DNA from: Halolacustris sp051744345
GTDB lineage: Bacteria; Actinomycetota; Humimicrobiia; Humimicrobiales; Humimicrobiaceae
NCBI GenBank assembly: GCA_051744345.1
Contig: JBNJCW010000069.1
Coordinates: 1 to 8,908 of the forward strand
Length of the DNA stretch: 8,908 nucleotides
Reading direction: 5' to 3'
Shown here: positions 1 through 6,457 of the stretch, in pieces
Layout of the letters: each line of letters opens with the position of its first letter
Numbering within the stretch: position 1 is the first letter of the stretch
Made by a program: the position numbers and the translations under genes
Notes under the pieces: generated by a model
Told to the model about the DNA's origin: nothing
Database searches by the model: none
The model's input: the letters and a program-made list of their open reading frames with translations, nothing else

Positions 1-1
1 C

Positions 2-331
2 CAGGTAGTGGCCAATCCCGAAACCGGTCAGCTGGTTCTCCCAAACCGGTTTACACCTCCAGAGCAGATTACCATAAGGCAGTTCCATTACGGGCAGGAG
101 CCAAGGGTGCAGGCACCAATACCCGAAGGCGCAATTCCGCTAATGCCCAGGATAGTCCACATGCACCGAAATGAAGCAAACCACTTTTTAGTAGAGTCAG
201 GGTATAAGCATATACAGTACATAAATGAACCATACGGGGAAGTCCCGCCGCAACACACCCACCGCCAGGATCCCCTGTGGGACCAGCCGGTGGAAACCAT
301 ACGGAAAATAAGGGTATGGGTTAACCCTTAG
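2..331 (+). CDS. Penicillin-binding protein (class A type), C-terminal fragment with PASTA domain
   Basis: The frame is open at the left edge, so this is the tail of a larger protein; the GTG at 8 is not believed to be the real start. The first ~35 residues (a TGQLVLPN stretch, then a YGQEP motif) resemble the region after the transpeptidase domain of PBP1A-like enzymes, where a 'TGLLA...PGTEP' segment is typical. From about residue 46 comes a single PASTA-like repeat: MPRIV, then an NEANHFLVESGY helix, then GEVPP, QDP and a final IRVWVNP strand. PASTA domains bind peptidoglycan or muropeptides outside the cell and are commonest in Gram-positive lineages. The full protein would be a membrane-anchored glycosyltransferase/transpeptidase of cell-wall synthesis. 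Its TAG stop overlaps the stop of the convergent BMC shell gene. The PASTA call is good; the class A assignment is inferred from the short preceding segment. Confidence 0.75.
   Translation, partial: QVVANPETGQLVLPNRFTPPEQITIRQFHYGQEPRVQAPIPEGAIPLMPRIVHMHRNEANHFLVESGYKHIQYINEPYGEVPPQHTHRQDPLWDQPVETIRKIRVWVNP
309..330. other. Inverted repeat across convergent stop codons
   Basis: TAAGGG (309-314) pairs with CCCTTA (325-330) around a 10-nt loop, and the loop side contains the perfect palindrome GGGTTAACCC (318-327). It sits where the penicillin-binding protein gene and the BMC-H gene meet head-on and covers both stop codons. There is no clear U-tract on either side, so it is not a textbook Rho-independent terminator. 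It may still weakly end or stabilise both transcripts. Confidence 0.3.
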
Positions 332-597
332 GGATAAATAATATCCAGGTCCTGGTGAGGTCTGGCAATCACATGCGCTAACAGCAGCTCCCCAACCTTT
401 TTGGCAGCCTGCGAGCCTGCGTCTACTGCTGCTTTTACCGCGCCTACATTACCTTTGACAAAAACGGTAACCAAACCGCCGCCTATCCTTACCTGGCCCA
501 TAAGCTGGACATCTGCAGCCTTCACCATCGCGTCTGCTGCCTCCACAGAGCCCACCAGCCCCCTGGTTTCAATCAGTCCGATTGCAAATTCATCCAT
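328..597 (-). CDS. BMC-H hexameric microcompartment shell protein (PduA/EutM/CcmK-like)
   Basis: This 89-residue protein is a single BMC domain, the normal length for the canonical hexamer that tiles shell facets. Visible hallmarks are the opening MDEFAIGLIETRGLVG, the helix EAADAMVKAADV with the edge lysine K26, the pore loop RIGGGLV (residues 37-43), and the closing VIARPHQDLD with R79 at the position used for hexamer-hexamer contacts in PduA. The pore serine of PduA (S40) is glycine here, which should give a small, open pore. AGGTGA at 603-608, 5 nt from the ATG, supports the start. It is the last gene of the operon, 14 nt after the preceding BMC-P gene, and no second BMC-H or BMC-T gene is present in the window. 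Confidence 0.95.
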   Translation of the reverse strand: MDEFAIGLIETRGLVGSVEAADAMVKAADVQLMGQVRIGGGLVTVFVKGNVGAVKAAVDAGSQAAKKVGELLLAHVIARPHQDLDIIYP

Positions 598-611
598 TCA
601 TATCACCTGTC

Positions 612-899
612 TTAATCAAGATTGACTTGTCTGTTTTCAAAAATCAATTTTTCTATCTTGGCCACTATAATGGAATCCAGTCCCATATTCTTAGTCTCTT
701 CCGTAGCCCTGGCCGGAGTCCCGTTGGCAACCATCACCACTTCATCTATGCCCACCCCTATCAGGTCAGCGGATACAACAAAATTGCCCTTAAAATTGCC
801 TTCCATATCAAGTTCGGCCACCACCATAAGCTTCAAGCCATTATAGTTTTCATCCTTTATCACTGAAACAACATTGCCTATAACCCTTCCCAGCATCAT
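612..899 (-). CDS. BMC-P pentameric shell protein (EutN/CcmL family), fifth in series
   Basis: This 95-residue EutN/CcmL protein would form pentamers that cap the vertices of a microcompartment shell. It opens with MLGRVIGNVVSV, followed by a GLKLMVVAELD strand, GNFVVSADLIGVGIDEVVMV and a variant of the GSSAR motif (NGTPAR). A closing VAKIEKL strand is followed by a short polar tail. The ATG at 899 overlaps the preceding gene by 4 nt (ATGA), and AGGAGG lies at 909-914, 9 nt upstream. A second ATG three bases later is possible. It is one of the more canonical copies in this run and is followed by the BMC-H gene. Confidence 0.92.
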   Translation of the reverse strand: MMLGRVIGNVVSVIKDENYNGLKLMVVAELDMEGNFKGNFVVSADLIGVGIDEVVMVANGTPARATEETKNMGLDSIIVAKIEKLIFENRQVNLD

Positions 900-1177
900 G
901 TCTGGCTGCCTCCTACCTCTTTGGAGTCTATAATAGCGGTTATGGCTGTATCCGCAGGTACCGTACCCGTATCAAAGGCCCAAGTGGCTTCTGTGCTTAC
1001 CTCATAGCCCACATATTCACCAATAGAAACACCCAGAGGATCCATTGCCAGGGCCTTTTTGCCCGTAGGCCGGCCTGTTTTTATGTTTACATCCTCTATT
1101 ATCTTTATGTCTATTCCTTCCAGTGAAGGATGCTTGAAGTTTGAATAGGTTTTGCCTATTACCTTTGCATAAAACAT
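896..1177 (-). CDS. Divergent BMC-P shell protein (EutN/CcmL family), fourth in series
   Basis: This 93-residue protein keeps the EutN/CcmL layout: MFYAKVIGKTYS, a KHPSLEGIDIKII segment, GKKALAMDPLGVSIGE and a closing TAITAIIDS strand. The usual 'VGD-VLV--GSSAR' stretch is replaced by EYVGYEVSTEATWAF. That region normally shapes the pentamer interface and its narrow end, so this copy may have a specialised vertex or adaptor role. GGAGAG (1184-1189), 6 nt before the ATG, supports the start. It begins 2 nt after the preceding stop and its TGA overlaps the next start. The family call is firm; the role within the shell is unknown. Confidence 0.85.
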   Translation of the reverse strand: MFYAKVIGKTYSNFKHPSLEGIDIKIIEDVNIKTGRPTGKKALAMDPLGVSIGEYVGYEVSTEATWAFDTGTVPADTAITAIIDSKEVGGSQT

Positions 1178-1179
1178 AC

Positions 1180-1476
1180 TCAGCTCTCCGTCAAAAACTT
1201 ATACTTGTGGTCAATATGCACCGATTCTATCTTGGCAGACACCCCTGCATTTATGGGCATATCATCATAGCCCACTATCTTTCTGGCAGAGCTTCCGGCA
1301 ACCACCAGCACAATATCGCCCACGCCTATCCCCAGTTTCTTATCCACTGCCACCACATACTTACCCGTTTCAGCGCCGGCCAGGTCAAGGATTTTAACCA
1401 GAAAAATCTTTGCTGAATCCATCGTGCTGTCCTTTACGCTGCAAACCAGCTCTTTTTTTACCCGCCCTATGTTCAT
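1180..1476 (-). CDS. BMC-P pentameric shell protein (EutN/CcmL family), third in series
   Basis: This 98-residue protein is the copy closest to the textbook pattern of the family. It reads MNIGRVKKELVCSVKD, then a KIFLVKILDLAG strand, GKYVVAVDKKLGIGVGDIVLVV, the intact AGSSAR signature and a closing VSAKIESV strand, followed by a short basic/aromatic tail of about ten residues. It is expected to form vertex pentamers. The start ATG overlaps the upstream TGA by 4 nt (ATGA), and AGGAGG at 1481-1486 lies 4 nt before it. It belongs to a chain of translationally coupled shell genes. Confidence 0.93.
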   Translation of the reverse strand: MNIGRVKKELVCSVKDSTMDSAKIFLVKILDLAGAETGKYVVAVDKKLGIGVGDIVLVVAGSSARKIVGYDDMPINAGVSAKIESVHIDHKYKFLTES

Positions 1477-1745
1477 TCTTCCTCCTGGGTATCCAGCCTG
1501 GCTACAATGGATGTATCGGTGGGGACCTCTCTGGTTAAAGCGGTCATCTTGGCAGCACTGCCGGTGGTTATAAGGACGCGGTCACCGTATCCTACGCCTA
1601 CCGTATCTACCGCCACCCCGTATTTGCCGGTCTTTTTAAGCTCGCTATCCAGTATATGCACCACATAAAGCTTAACCGGTTTTAGCTGCTCCAACTTGGA
1701 AACAGACGTTACGCTTCCTACAACCTGTGCAATATCCATAATCAC
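1473..1745 (-). CDS. BMC-P pentameric shell protein (EutN/CcmL family), second in series
   Basis: This EutN/CcmL protein of 90 residues (88 from the alternative start) has a MDIAQVVGSVTSV opening, a KPVKLYVVHILD strand, GKYGVAVDTVGVGYGDRVLI, GSAAK in place of GSSAR, and a closing SIVARLD strand. The GTG at 1745 makes a 4-nt GTGA overlap with the previous stop, matching the coupling seen at two other junctions. The ATG at 1739 aligns better with the N-termini of the sister proteins. Neither start has a strong Shine-Dalgarno sequence, so expression probably depends on translational coupling. Confidence 0.9.
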   Translation of the reverse strand: MIMDIAQVVGSVTSVSKLEQLKPVKLYVVHILDSELKKTGKYGVAVDTVGVGYGDRVLITTGSAAKMTALTREVPTDTSIVARLDTQEEE

Positions 1746-2014
1746 TCATACATATCAATATTATCAATCTTGGCCACTACCGAGGCCCTGATGGGAACAT
1801 TTTCCCTTCCCACAATCCTGCTTACCGTATCCCCGTCATCTGCCAGAAGCACGGTCTCCCCCGCTCCCACACCTATAGCATCTTCTACCAGGTAATAGTT
1901 TTCGGATTCCCTGCCGTAGGGATCGACCACCTGGGCTATTTTTAGCCTGGTGTTTTCAATTTTACTTACCTTTATGGTACTTACAACCGTACCTATGATC
2001 TTTGCAATTTCCAT
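1742..2014 (-). CDS. BMC-P pentameric shell protein (EutN/CcmL family), first in series
   Basis: This is a 90-residue EutN/CcmL protein. It has MEIAKIIGTVVSTIK, a RLKIAQVVDPYG strand, an IGVGAGETVLL core, a degenerate signature (GDTVSR in place of GSSAR) and a closing VVAKIDNI strand. It is predicted to be a vertex pentamer. AAAGG at 2019-2023 lies 4 nt before the ATG. It is separated by 81 nt from the upstream isomerase gene. That gap is the only real one in the operon and contains a candidate internal promoter. Downstream it overlaps the next BMC-P gene by 4 nt. Confidence 0.9.
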   Translation of the reverse strand: MEIAKIIGTVVSTIKVSKIENTRLKIAQVVDPYGRESENYYLVEDAIGVGAGETVLLADDGDTVSRIVGRENVPIRASVVAKIDNIDMYE

Positions 2015-2056
2015 TTCGCCTTTAATCTAAAAAAACCAATACCCAAAAATCAATTA

Positions 2057-2065
2057 ATTATAACA
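2057..2065 (-). promoter_or_regulatory. Candidate internal promoter (extended -10) for shell genes
   Basis: On the minus strand this reads TGTTATAAT, a perfect -10 hexamer preceded by the TGn extension. It lies in the only real gap of the operon, between the isomerase and the first BMC-P gene, about 43 nt before that gene's ATG. No good -35 lies at the right distance, which extended -10 promoters can tolerate. It would let shell genes be made independently of the isomerase. The region is AT-rich, so chance occurrence is possible. Confidence 0.4.
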
Positions 2066-2095
2066 TAGATTAAGGCCTCCCTTACAGGTTTCTTA

Positions 2096-3487
2096 TCATA
2101 CCTCTACAACCTCTATGCCTGCAAACTTGCAGAAGAGCTTAACCTCCTGCCTCTGGTTTCCGAATATCATGGAAGCATGGTGTATAAAACCCTGCTCTAT
2201 TATGGTCCTGTACAGATAATCAAGGTTATCTACTTCAATCCATTTCCAGGAGCCCCTGAGTTTTCTTTTATCTTCAACTGTTTTTCCTCCGGCAAGAAGC
2301 ATCCTGAACCTGCCTCCGGCCTCTGCCAGCCTGCATATGGTTACCGGGCCGTCTTTTAGCTCAAATTCTGCAGTGCCCCCGCTGGCCTCCTTTCCCAGCA
2401 TCTTTCCCAGCACAGAATGGCTTTCCACCAACGGCCTGGTCCCCTGCTTGCACAGGCTCGCCGGTGCATTGCCGCAGTGCCAGGCAAAAAAGGTGTTGTC
2501 CTTTTCCTGGTGGGCAATGGTCCAGTCAATAAAATGGGGGACCTCTTTTCTGCTGCAGAGGTTATACTGCATGGCCATGGTGAGCACTCCATGCACATCA
2601 ACCTCACATGCGCACATTATGCCCCTATCAGTCAGCCTTCCCATGGCCAGGCAGGGAGACACTCCTATCTCTTCCTGCATAGCCGTCCAGCACTGGATGC
2701 CCAGCCCTGTAAGTTCCTCCTGCCTGGAGTATTTTTCAAGGAAGTACTCAAGTTTGGCCAGCCTTATTATGCTATCCCTGTCAACCCTTGAGGTATCGTA
2801 TTCTTTTTCAATGTCCTTCGCTATTTCTGCCACCTCCTTTATTTGACTGTTTTTCTTCATGTCCGAATAAAGCTTAAGCAGGGTTATGGGGACCACTTTT
2901 TGCCTGAAATTTTCAATTAAGTTTACTTCATTGATAGCACAGGTTTCAAAAGGAGCCGGCCTGGGGCCCACTGTCCCCACCTTTGCCCCCATAAAATTCT
3001 TGTAAGCCAGTGCAGCCCGCACAAACCTCCCCACGGCCTCCATGAACTGTTTTTCCTCAGGGAAAAATATGCCTGAGAAATCAAACACTATATTCCTGCG
3101 ATTAAGGCCGGCAGCGGTGGATATGGTACCGCAGAAAGAATCAGACCTCCTGCTGCCGTCAGCGGTAAAGGGGCCCTCTCTGGTTCCAAAAAGCTGTATG
3201 GGGATATGGCTGAAAGCCTCCGCTACCAGCAGGTTGGGCAGCTCCTCCCCGAAAGTCATGGTGCCTATCAGCAAGGCATCTATGCCTTCTTCCTTAAAAA
3301 GCGCAATGGTTTTTTTAGCATCCTGCTCATTGGATACCAGCCCCTCTGGGGTAAGGTCCTCTTCTGGATAGACAAGCTCTATGTCCGTATTGTCCTTGAC
3401 TGCTTTAATGGTCCTATCCCTCATATCCTTTGCCCATTGCATATCGAAGGGAACCCGATGGGAAGGCACAAATCCTACCTTAATCAT
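2096..3487 (-). CDS. L-fucose/L-arabinose isomerase-family protein (COG2407-like)
   Basis: This 463-residue protein resembles the FucI/AraA group of metal-dependent aldose-ketose isomerases, in the shorter form (FucI itself is near 590). The N-terminal half has an alpha/beta pattern (MIKVGFVPSHR, ALLIGT, PIQLFGTREG). The C-terminal half carries the family's metal-site landmarks: ACEVDVHG with E295 and D297, HFIDW with D321, WHCGNAP (336-342), and a histidine pair in GFIHHASMIFG (436-437). The likely reaction is interconversion of an aldose and ketose sugar in the cytosol or inside the BMC; the substrate cannot be read from sequence. No obvious encapsulation helix is appended to either end. 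GAGAGG lies 9 nt before the ATG. As first gene of the shell operon it probably feeds a sugar into the compartment pathway. Confidence 0.82.
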   Translation of the reverse strand: MIKVGFVPSHRVPFDMQWAKDMRDRTIKAVKDNTDIELVYPEEDLTPEGLVSNEQDAKKTIALFKEEGIDALLIGTMTFGEELPNLLVAEAFSHIPIQLFGTREGPFTADGSRRSDSFCGTISTAAGLNRRNIVFDFSGIFFPEEKQFMEAVGRFVRAALAYKNFMGAKVGTVGPRPAPFETCAINEVNLIENFRQKVVPITLLKLYSDMKKNSQIKEVAEIAKDIEKEYDTSRVDRDSIIRLAKLEYFLEKYSRQEELTGLGIQCWTAMQEEIGVSPCLAMGRLTDRGIMCACEVDVHGVLTMAMQYNLCSRKEVPHFIDWTIAHQEKDNTFFAWHCGNAPASLCKQGTRPLVESHSVLGKMLGKEASGGTAEFELKDGPVTICRLAEAGGRFRMLLAGGKTVEDKRKLRGSWKWIEVDNLDYLYRTIIEQGFIHHASMIFGNQRQEVKLFCKFAGIEVVEV

Positions 3488-3519
3488 GATTATTTTCCTC
3501 TCTTCGTTTTTAATATTTT

Positions 3520-3532
3520 TACAATTATTGTA
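3520..3532. promoter_or_regulatory. 13-bp palindrome and weak promoter between divergent isomerase/BMC and gltX genes
   Basis: The sequence TACAATTATTGTA is a perfect odd-centred palindrome about 33 bp before the isomerase start, in the 105-bp divergent intergenic stretch. Its minus-strand half gives a -10-like TACAAT (3527-3532) for the BMC operon, with only a poor -35 at the usual distance. It could be an operator overlapping the promoter. AT-richness makes this tentative. No convincing promoter for gltX was found in the same stretch. Confidence 0.3.
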
Positions 3533-3592
3533 TATTAAATAGCTGTAGTTAAAAACAAAGAAATATTAGCAATTTTTCAGGAAGGTTTTCAG

Positions 3593-5080
3593 GTGAACAG
3601 CAAAGGCTCTAAAACCAGGGTAAGGTTTGCCCCCAGCCCTACAGGGCATCTCCATATAGGGAGCGCAAGGACCGCATACTTCAACTGGCTGTTTGCCAGA
3701 AAAACCGGCGGAAATTTCATTTTAAGAATAGAGGACACAGATATAGCCAGGCATATAGAGCCGTCCCTTGAGAGCCTTCAAGGCTCTCTTAAATGGCTGG
3801 GCCTTGGCTGGGATGAAGGATACGGGGCGGGGGGAAAGTTTGGCCCCTACCGCCAGTCAGAAAGAAAGGCATTATACCAAGAATATGCCCGCAATCTCCT
3901 GGATAAGGGAAAAGCTTACCGCTGCTTCTGCAGCCCCGAGGATTTAAAAGAGAAACGAAAGCAAGCCGAAAAAAAAGGCAAAACCTATAAGTATGACCGC
4001 CATTGCCTGAATAGGCAAAAAGACATGGAAAAGAAGCTGGCCTGTAACCAGCCCCATGCGGTAAGGATACTGCTTCCAGACAACCAGGACATATCATTTA
4101 CCGATACAGTATATGGAAATATTTCTGTAAACACAAAGCAGCTGGATGACTTTATAATCCTAAGGTCCAATGGCCTGCCCACCTATAACTTTAGCGCAGC
4201 CGTAGACGATGCCTTAATGGAGATAAGCCATGTTATAAGGGGGGAAGACCACCTGTCCAATACCCCCAAACAGATTATTATCTATAATTTATTTGGTTTT
4301 CCGGTTCCCGGCTTTACCCATCTTCCCATGATACTTGGCGATGACGGCCAGAAATTGAGCAAAAGGCATGGATCTGTTTCTATTGAAGAATACAGAAGGC
4401 AGGGTATCCTTCCCGAAGCTATCCTGAATTACCTGGCCCTGCTGGGCTGGTCTTACAGCGGAAAGGAAGATACCTTCTCTGTAGAAGAGGCTATAGAAAA
4501 GTTTGACCTAAAAGATATAAATAAAAAGCCTGCCAGGTTTGATTACCAAAAACTGTTATGGCTAAACGGCTGCTATATACGGAAATTGGACCAGGACCGC
4601 CTGGCAGGCCTTATCGCCGAAAAGGTTAAATCCTCCCTGCAGGAAAAAGACCTGCTTGAGGGCTGGGACAGGGATCTGGAGGAAAAAATAAAAAAAATTG
4701 TCCCCCTGATAAGGGAAAGGCTTAAGACCGTCAGTGAAACCATGGACTGGATATCTCCCTTCTTTATAAGGGTATCCTACAGCGAGGAGGCAGCCCGCTT
4801 CTTTGACCTCAAAAAAACAGATGCCCCCCTGGTACTTAAAAAAACCATAGAGGCATTAGAAAAAGAAGACGAATTTGCTGCCGCAAACCTTGAACAGGCC
4901 ATAAGAAAACTTGCCGAAGGCATGGATTTAGGCCTGCGCAACTATGCCCAGGTTGTAAGGATGGCTTTATGGGGGAGCAAAGTCAGCCCCCCGCTTTTCG
5001 GGACAATGGAAATACTGGGAAAAGACCTTACCCTGGCCAGGCTAAAGAAATACCTGCACACCATAAATACTAAAGCCTGA
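3593..5080 (+). CDS. gltX: Glutamyl-tRNA synthetase
   Basis: This 495-residue class I aminoacyl-tRNA synthetase attaches glutamate to tRNA-Glu in the cytosol. The HIGH-type signature is PSPTGHLHIG (residues 14-23) and the second signature is KLSKR (254-258). RIEDTD (45-50) and the RGEDHLSNT segment (216-224) are further GluRS landmarks. C111, C113 and an H137-C138 pair match the zinc-binding insertion seen in E. coli-type GluRS. The C-terminal ~180 residues are the helical anticodon-binding region. Length is normal. The GTG start is fixed by AGGAAGG (3579-3585), 7 nt upstream, and by its position just ahead of the catalytic domain. Whether it also charges tRNA-Gln (the non-discriminating type used with GatCAB) cannot be decided here. 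Its stop overlaps the convergent kinase gene by 11 nt. Confidence 0.97.
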   Translation: MNSKGSKTRVRFAPSPTGHLHIGSARTAYFNWLFARKTGGNFILRIEDTDIARHIEPSLESLQGSLKWLGLGWDEGYGAGGKFGPYRQSERKALYQEYARNLLDKGKAYRCFCSPEDLKEKRKQAEKKGKTYKYDRHCLNRQKDMEKKLACNQPHAVRILLPDNQDISFTDTVYGNISVNTKQLDDFIILRSNGLPTYNFSAAVDDALMEISHVIRGEDHLSNTPKQIIIYNLFGFPVPGFTHLPMILGDDGQKLSKRHGSVSIEEYRRQGILPEAILNYLALLGWSYSGKEDTFSVEEAIEKFDLKDINKKPARFDYQKLLWLNGCYIRKLDQDRLAGLIAEKVKSSLQEKDLLEGWDRDLEEKIKKIVPLIRERLKTVSETMDWISPFFIRVSYSEEAARFFDLKKTDAPLVLKKTIEALEKEDEFAAANLEQAIRKLAEGMDLGLRNYAQVVRMALWGSKVSPPLFGTMEILGKDLTLARLKKYLHTINTKA

Positions 5081-6311
5081 ATATCATCTCTTCGGGCTCA
5101 AGGTCCCTGCCCATCTCCACAACTTTCTTGGTAAAGCTGGCTACAACTACCTCCTCATTGGTAGGTATGATGTATATCTTTACCTTTGAATCTATAGAGT
5201 AATCCGAGGATATTAGTCCCAGCTGCCCATTTACCTCTTTATTTTTGGAAAGGTCCAGTTTTATGCCCATAAACTCCAGGCCGTCCAGTATCCTCTCTCT
5301 CATATAAACGCTTTTCTCTCCAATCCCTCCCCCGAATACCAGGCAGTCCAGCCCCCCTAAAACGGTGGCAAATGAGCCTATGTATTTCCTTATTCCGTCA
5401 ATATAAAGGTCTATTGCCAGCCCTGCCCTCTCGTTTCCTTCATCAGCCGCTGCCAGTATTTCCCTCAGGTCATCTGTGCCGATACCGGCAGTGCCTTTCA
5501 GGCCTGCATTATTCGATATCTGATCCTGGGCCTGCTCCACCGATAACCCAAGCTCTTTCATGGCATAAAGTATGCCCGTGGCATCGGCATCTCCTACCCT
5601 GGTGCCCTGCAGCAGCCCGGAGTTTGGGGAAAAGTTCATGCTGGTATCAACCGACTTGCCCCCCTTAAGGGCAGTCATAGAGCTGCTTCCTCCCAGATGT
5701 ATGGTTACAAGGCGGATATCTTCAGTACCTTCCAGCTGATAGGCTTTGGCAGAAAGGTACCGGTGGGAAGAACCGTGGAAGCCGTTCTTCTTTATCCCCA
5801 GGTCCTGGTACCATTCCCAGGGCAGCCCGGAAAGCCTCCTGAACCGGGGTATCGAATAATGGAAAGAGGGCTCAAAAACCCCTACCATGGGGACATCAAG
5901 TATCCTGTTGAATATGCCAATGGTTTCTATATAGGGTATATTATGGACCGGGGCAACAAAAGCATACTTTTGCATCTCTGAAAGAATCTCGGGAGTCAGC
6001 ATATTCGCTCCGTTCTTAACCCCCAGAATGGTCTTAAACCCCATGGCTTCTATATCCTGCGGCCTGCTGATAGCCCCGTTTTCAACATACCAGTCCAGTA
6101 TGAGTTTTATACCGTCCTCAAAGCCGCATACATCCACCACTTCCGTGCTGGTGTCGCTGTCTGCCGCACTATGGGTAAAATTCGACTCCCCTTCTGTTTT
6201 GATCTTATCCAGGTTTGCCTGGCCCAGGTTTTTAATATTGTTGCGGTCATCAATGTCAATGATTTTGCTTTTAAGGGAGGTGCTTCCCACATTCCCGATT
6301 CCGATAATCAT
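5070..6311 (-). CDS. Divergent acetate/butyrate kinase-family enzyme (AckA-like)
   Basis: This 413-residue ASKHA-fold kinase has the acetate kinase plan: the phosphate-binding opening GNVGSTSLK with N7, HN at 123-124, GFHGSSH (177-183, H179), HLGGSS (205-210), DTSMNFSP (222-229), GTRVGD with R238, FGGGIGE (326-332) and TNEE (384-387). Acetate kinase makes ATP from acetyl phosphate, the usual last step after a phosphotransacylase such as PduL. Several residues differ from characterised AckA: the catalytic Asp (148 in the Methanosarcina enzyme) appears as E147, substrate Arg91 as K93, the RVVHGG block is lost, and HNP is HNI. The substrate may therefore be another acyl or sugar phosphate. GAAAGGGG, 7 nt upstream, fixes the ATG. 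It is transcribed alone and sits one gene away from the BMC operon. Confidence 0.85.
   Translation of the reverse strand: MIIGIGNVGSTSLKSKIIDIDDRNNIKNLGQANLDKIKTEGESNFTHSAADSDTSTEVVDVCGFEDGIKLILDWYVENGAISRPQDIEAMGFKTILGVKNGANMLTPEILSEMQKYAFVAPVHNIPYIETIGIFNRILDVPMVGVFEPSFHYSIPRFRRLSGLPWEWYQDLGIKKNGFHGSSHRYLSAKAYQLEGTEDIRLVTIHLGGSSSMTALKGGKSVDTSMNFSPNSGLLQGTRVGDADATGILYAMKELGLSVEQAQDQISNNAGLKGTAGIGTDDLREILAAADEGNERAGLAIDLYIDGIRKYIGSFATVLGGLDCLVFGGGIGEKSVYMRERILDGLEFMGIKLDLSKNKEVNGQLGLISSDYSIDSKVKIYIIPTNEEVVVASFTKKVVEMGRDLEPEEMIFRL
5074..5098. terminator. Possible bidirectional hairpin at gltX/kinase convergent ends
   Basis: AGCCTGAA (5074-5081) pairs with TTCGGGCT (5091-5098) around a 9-nt loop. 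This gives an 8-bp stem with one G-U pair in the gltX transcript and an A-C mismatch in the other. It includes the gltX stop and lies within the last codons of the kinase gene. No T-run follows on either strand, so intrinsic termination is not certain. Confidence 0.35.
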
Positions 6312-6368
6312 AATATAGCCCCTTTCGGTATTGCTGTTTATTTAAACATGTAGACCCAAAGCAACTAA

Positions 6369-6397
6369 ATTATATTATTTTTTACTTCTTACCTCAA
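6369..6397 (-). promoter_or_regulatory. Sigma70-type promoter of the acetate kinase-like gene
   Basis: Read on the minus strand, TTGAGG (6392-6397) and a perfect TATAAT (6369-6374) are separated by exactly 17 nt. Transcription would start near 6362, leaving a leader of about 50 nt before the ATG at 6311. This suggests that the kinase is expressed independently of the upstream regulator gene. Confidence 0.65.
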
Positions 6398-6400
6398 ATA

Positions 6401-6420
6401 CAAGCAGTAGCCACAAGCAG
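6401..6420. repeat. Short direct repeat upstream of the kinase promoter
   Basis: CAAGCAG occurs at 6401-6407 and again at 6414-6420, 13 bp start to start, just upstream of the -35 element. The position would suit an activator site, but two 7-mers are weak evidence. The rest of the 146-bp gap between the regulator stop and the kinase start holds the kinase promoter and a small CTGCA/TGCAG inverted repeat. Confidence 0.25.
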
Positions 6421-6457
6421 GGATTTCTGCAATAACTGCAGCTTCTAAGAAGAAAAA

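Noticed and set aside
2015..2095. Possible terminator between isomerase and shell genes
   Set aside because: Only a 4-bp AAGG/CCTT stem is present. The nearby T-run on the minus strand is not preceded by a GC-rich hairpin.
2337..2846. 169-codon plus-strand open frame opposite the isomerase gene
   Set aside because: It lies wholly antisense to a well-supported enzyme gene, shows no recognisable motif, and is explained by the base composition of the opposite strand.
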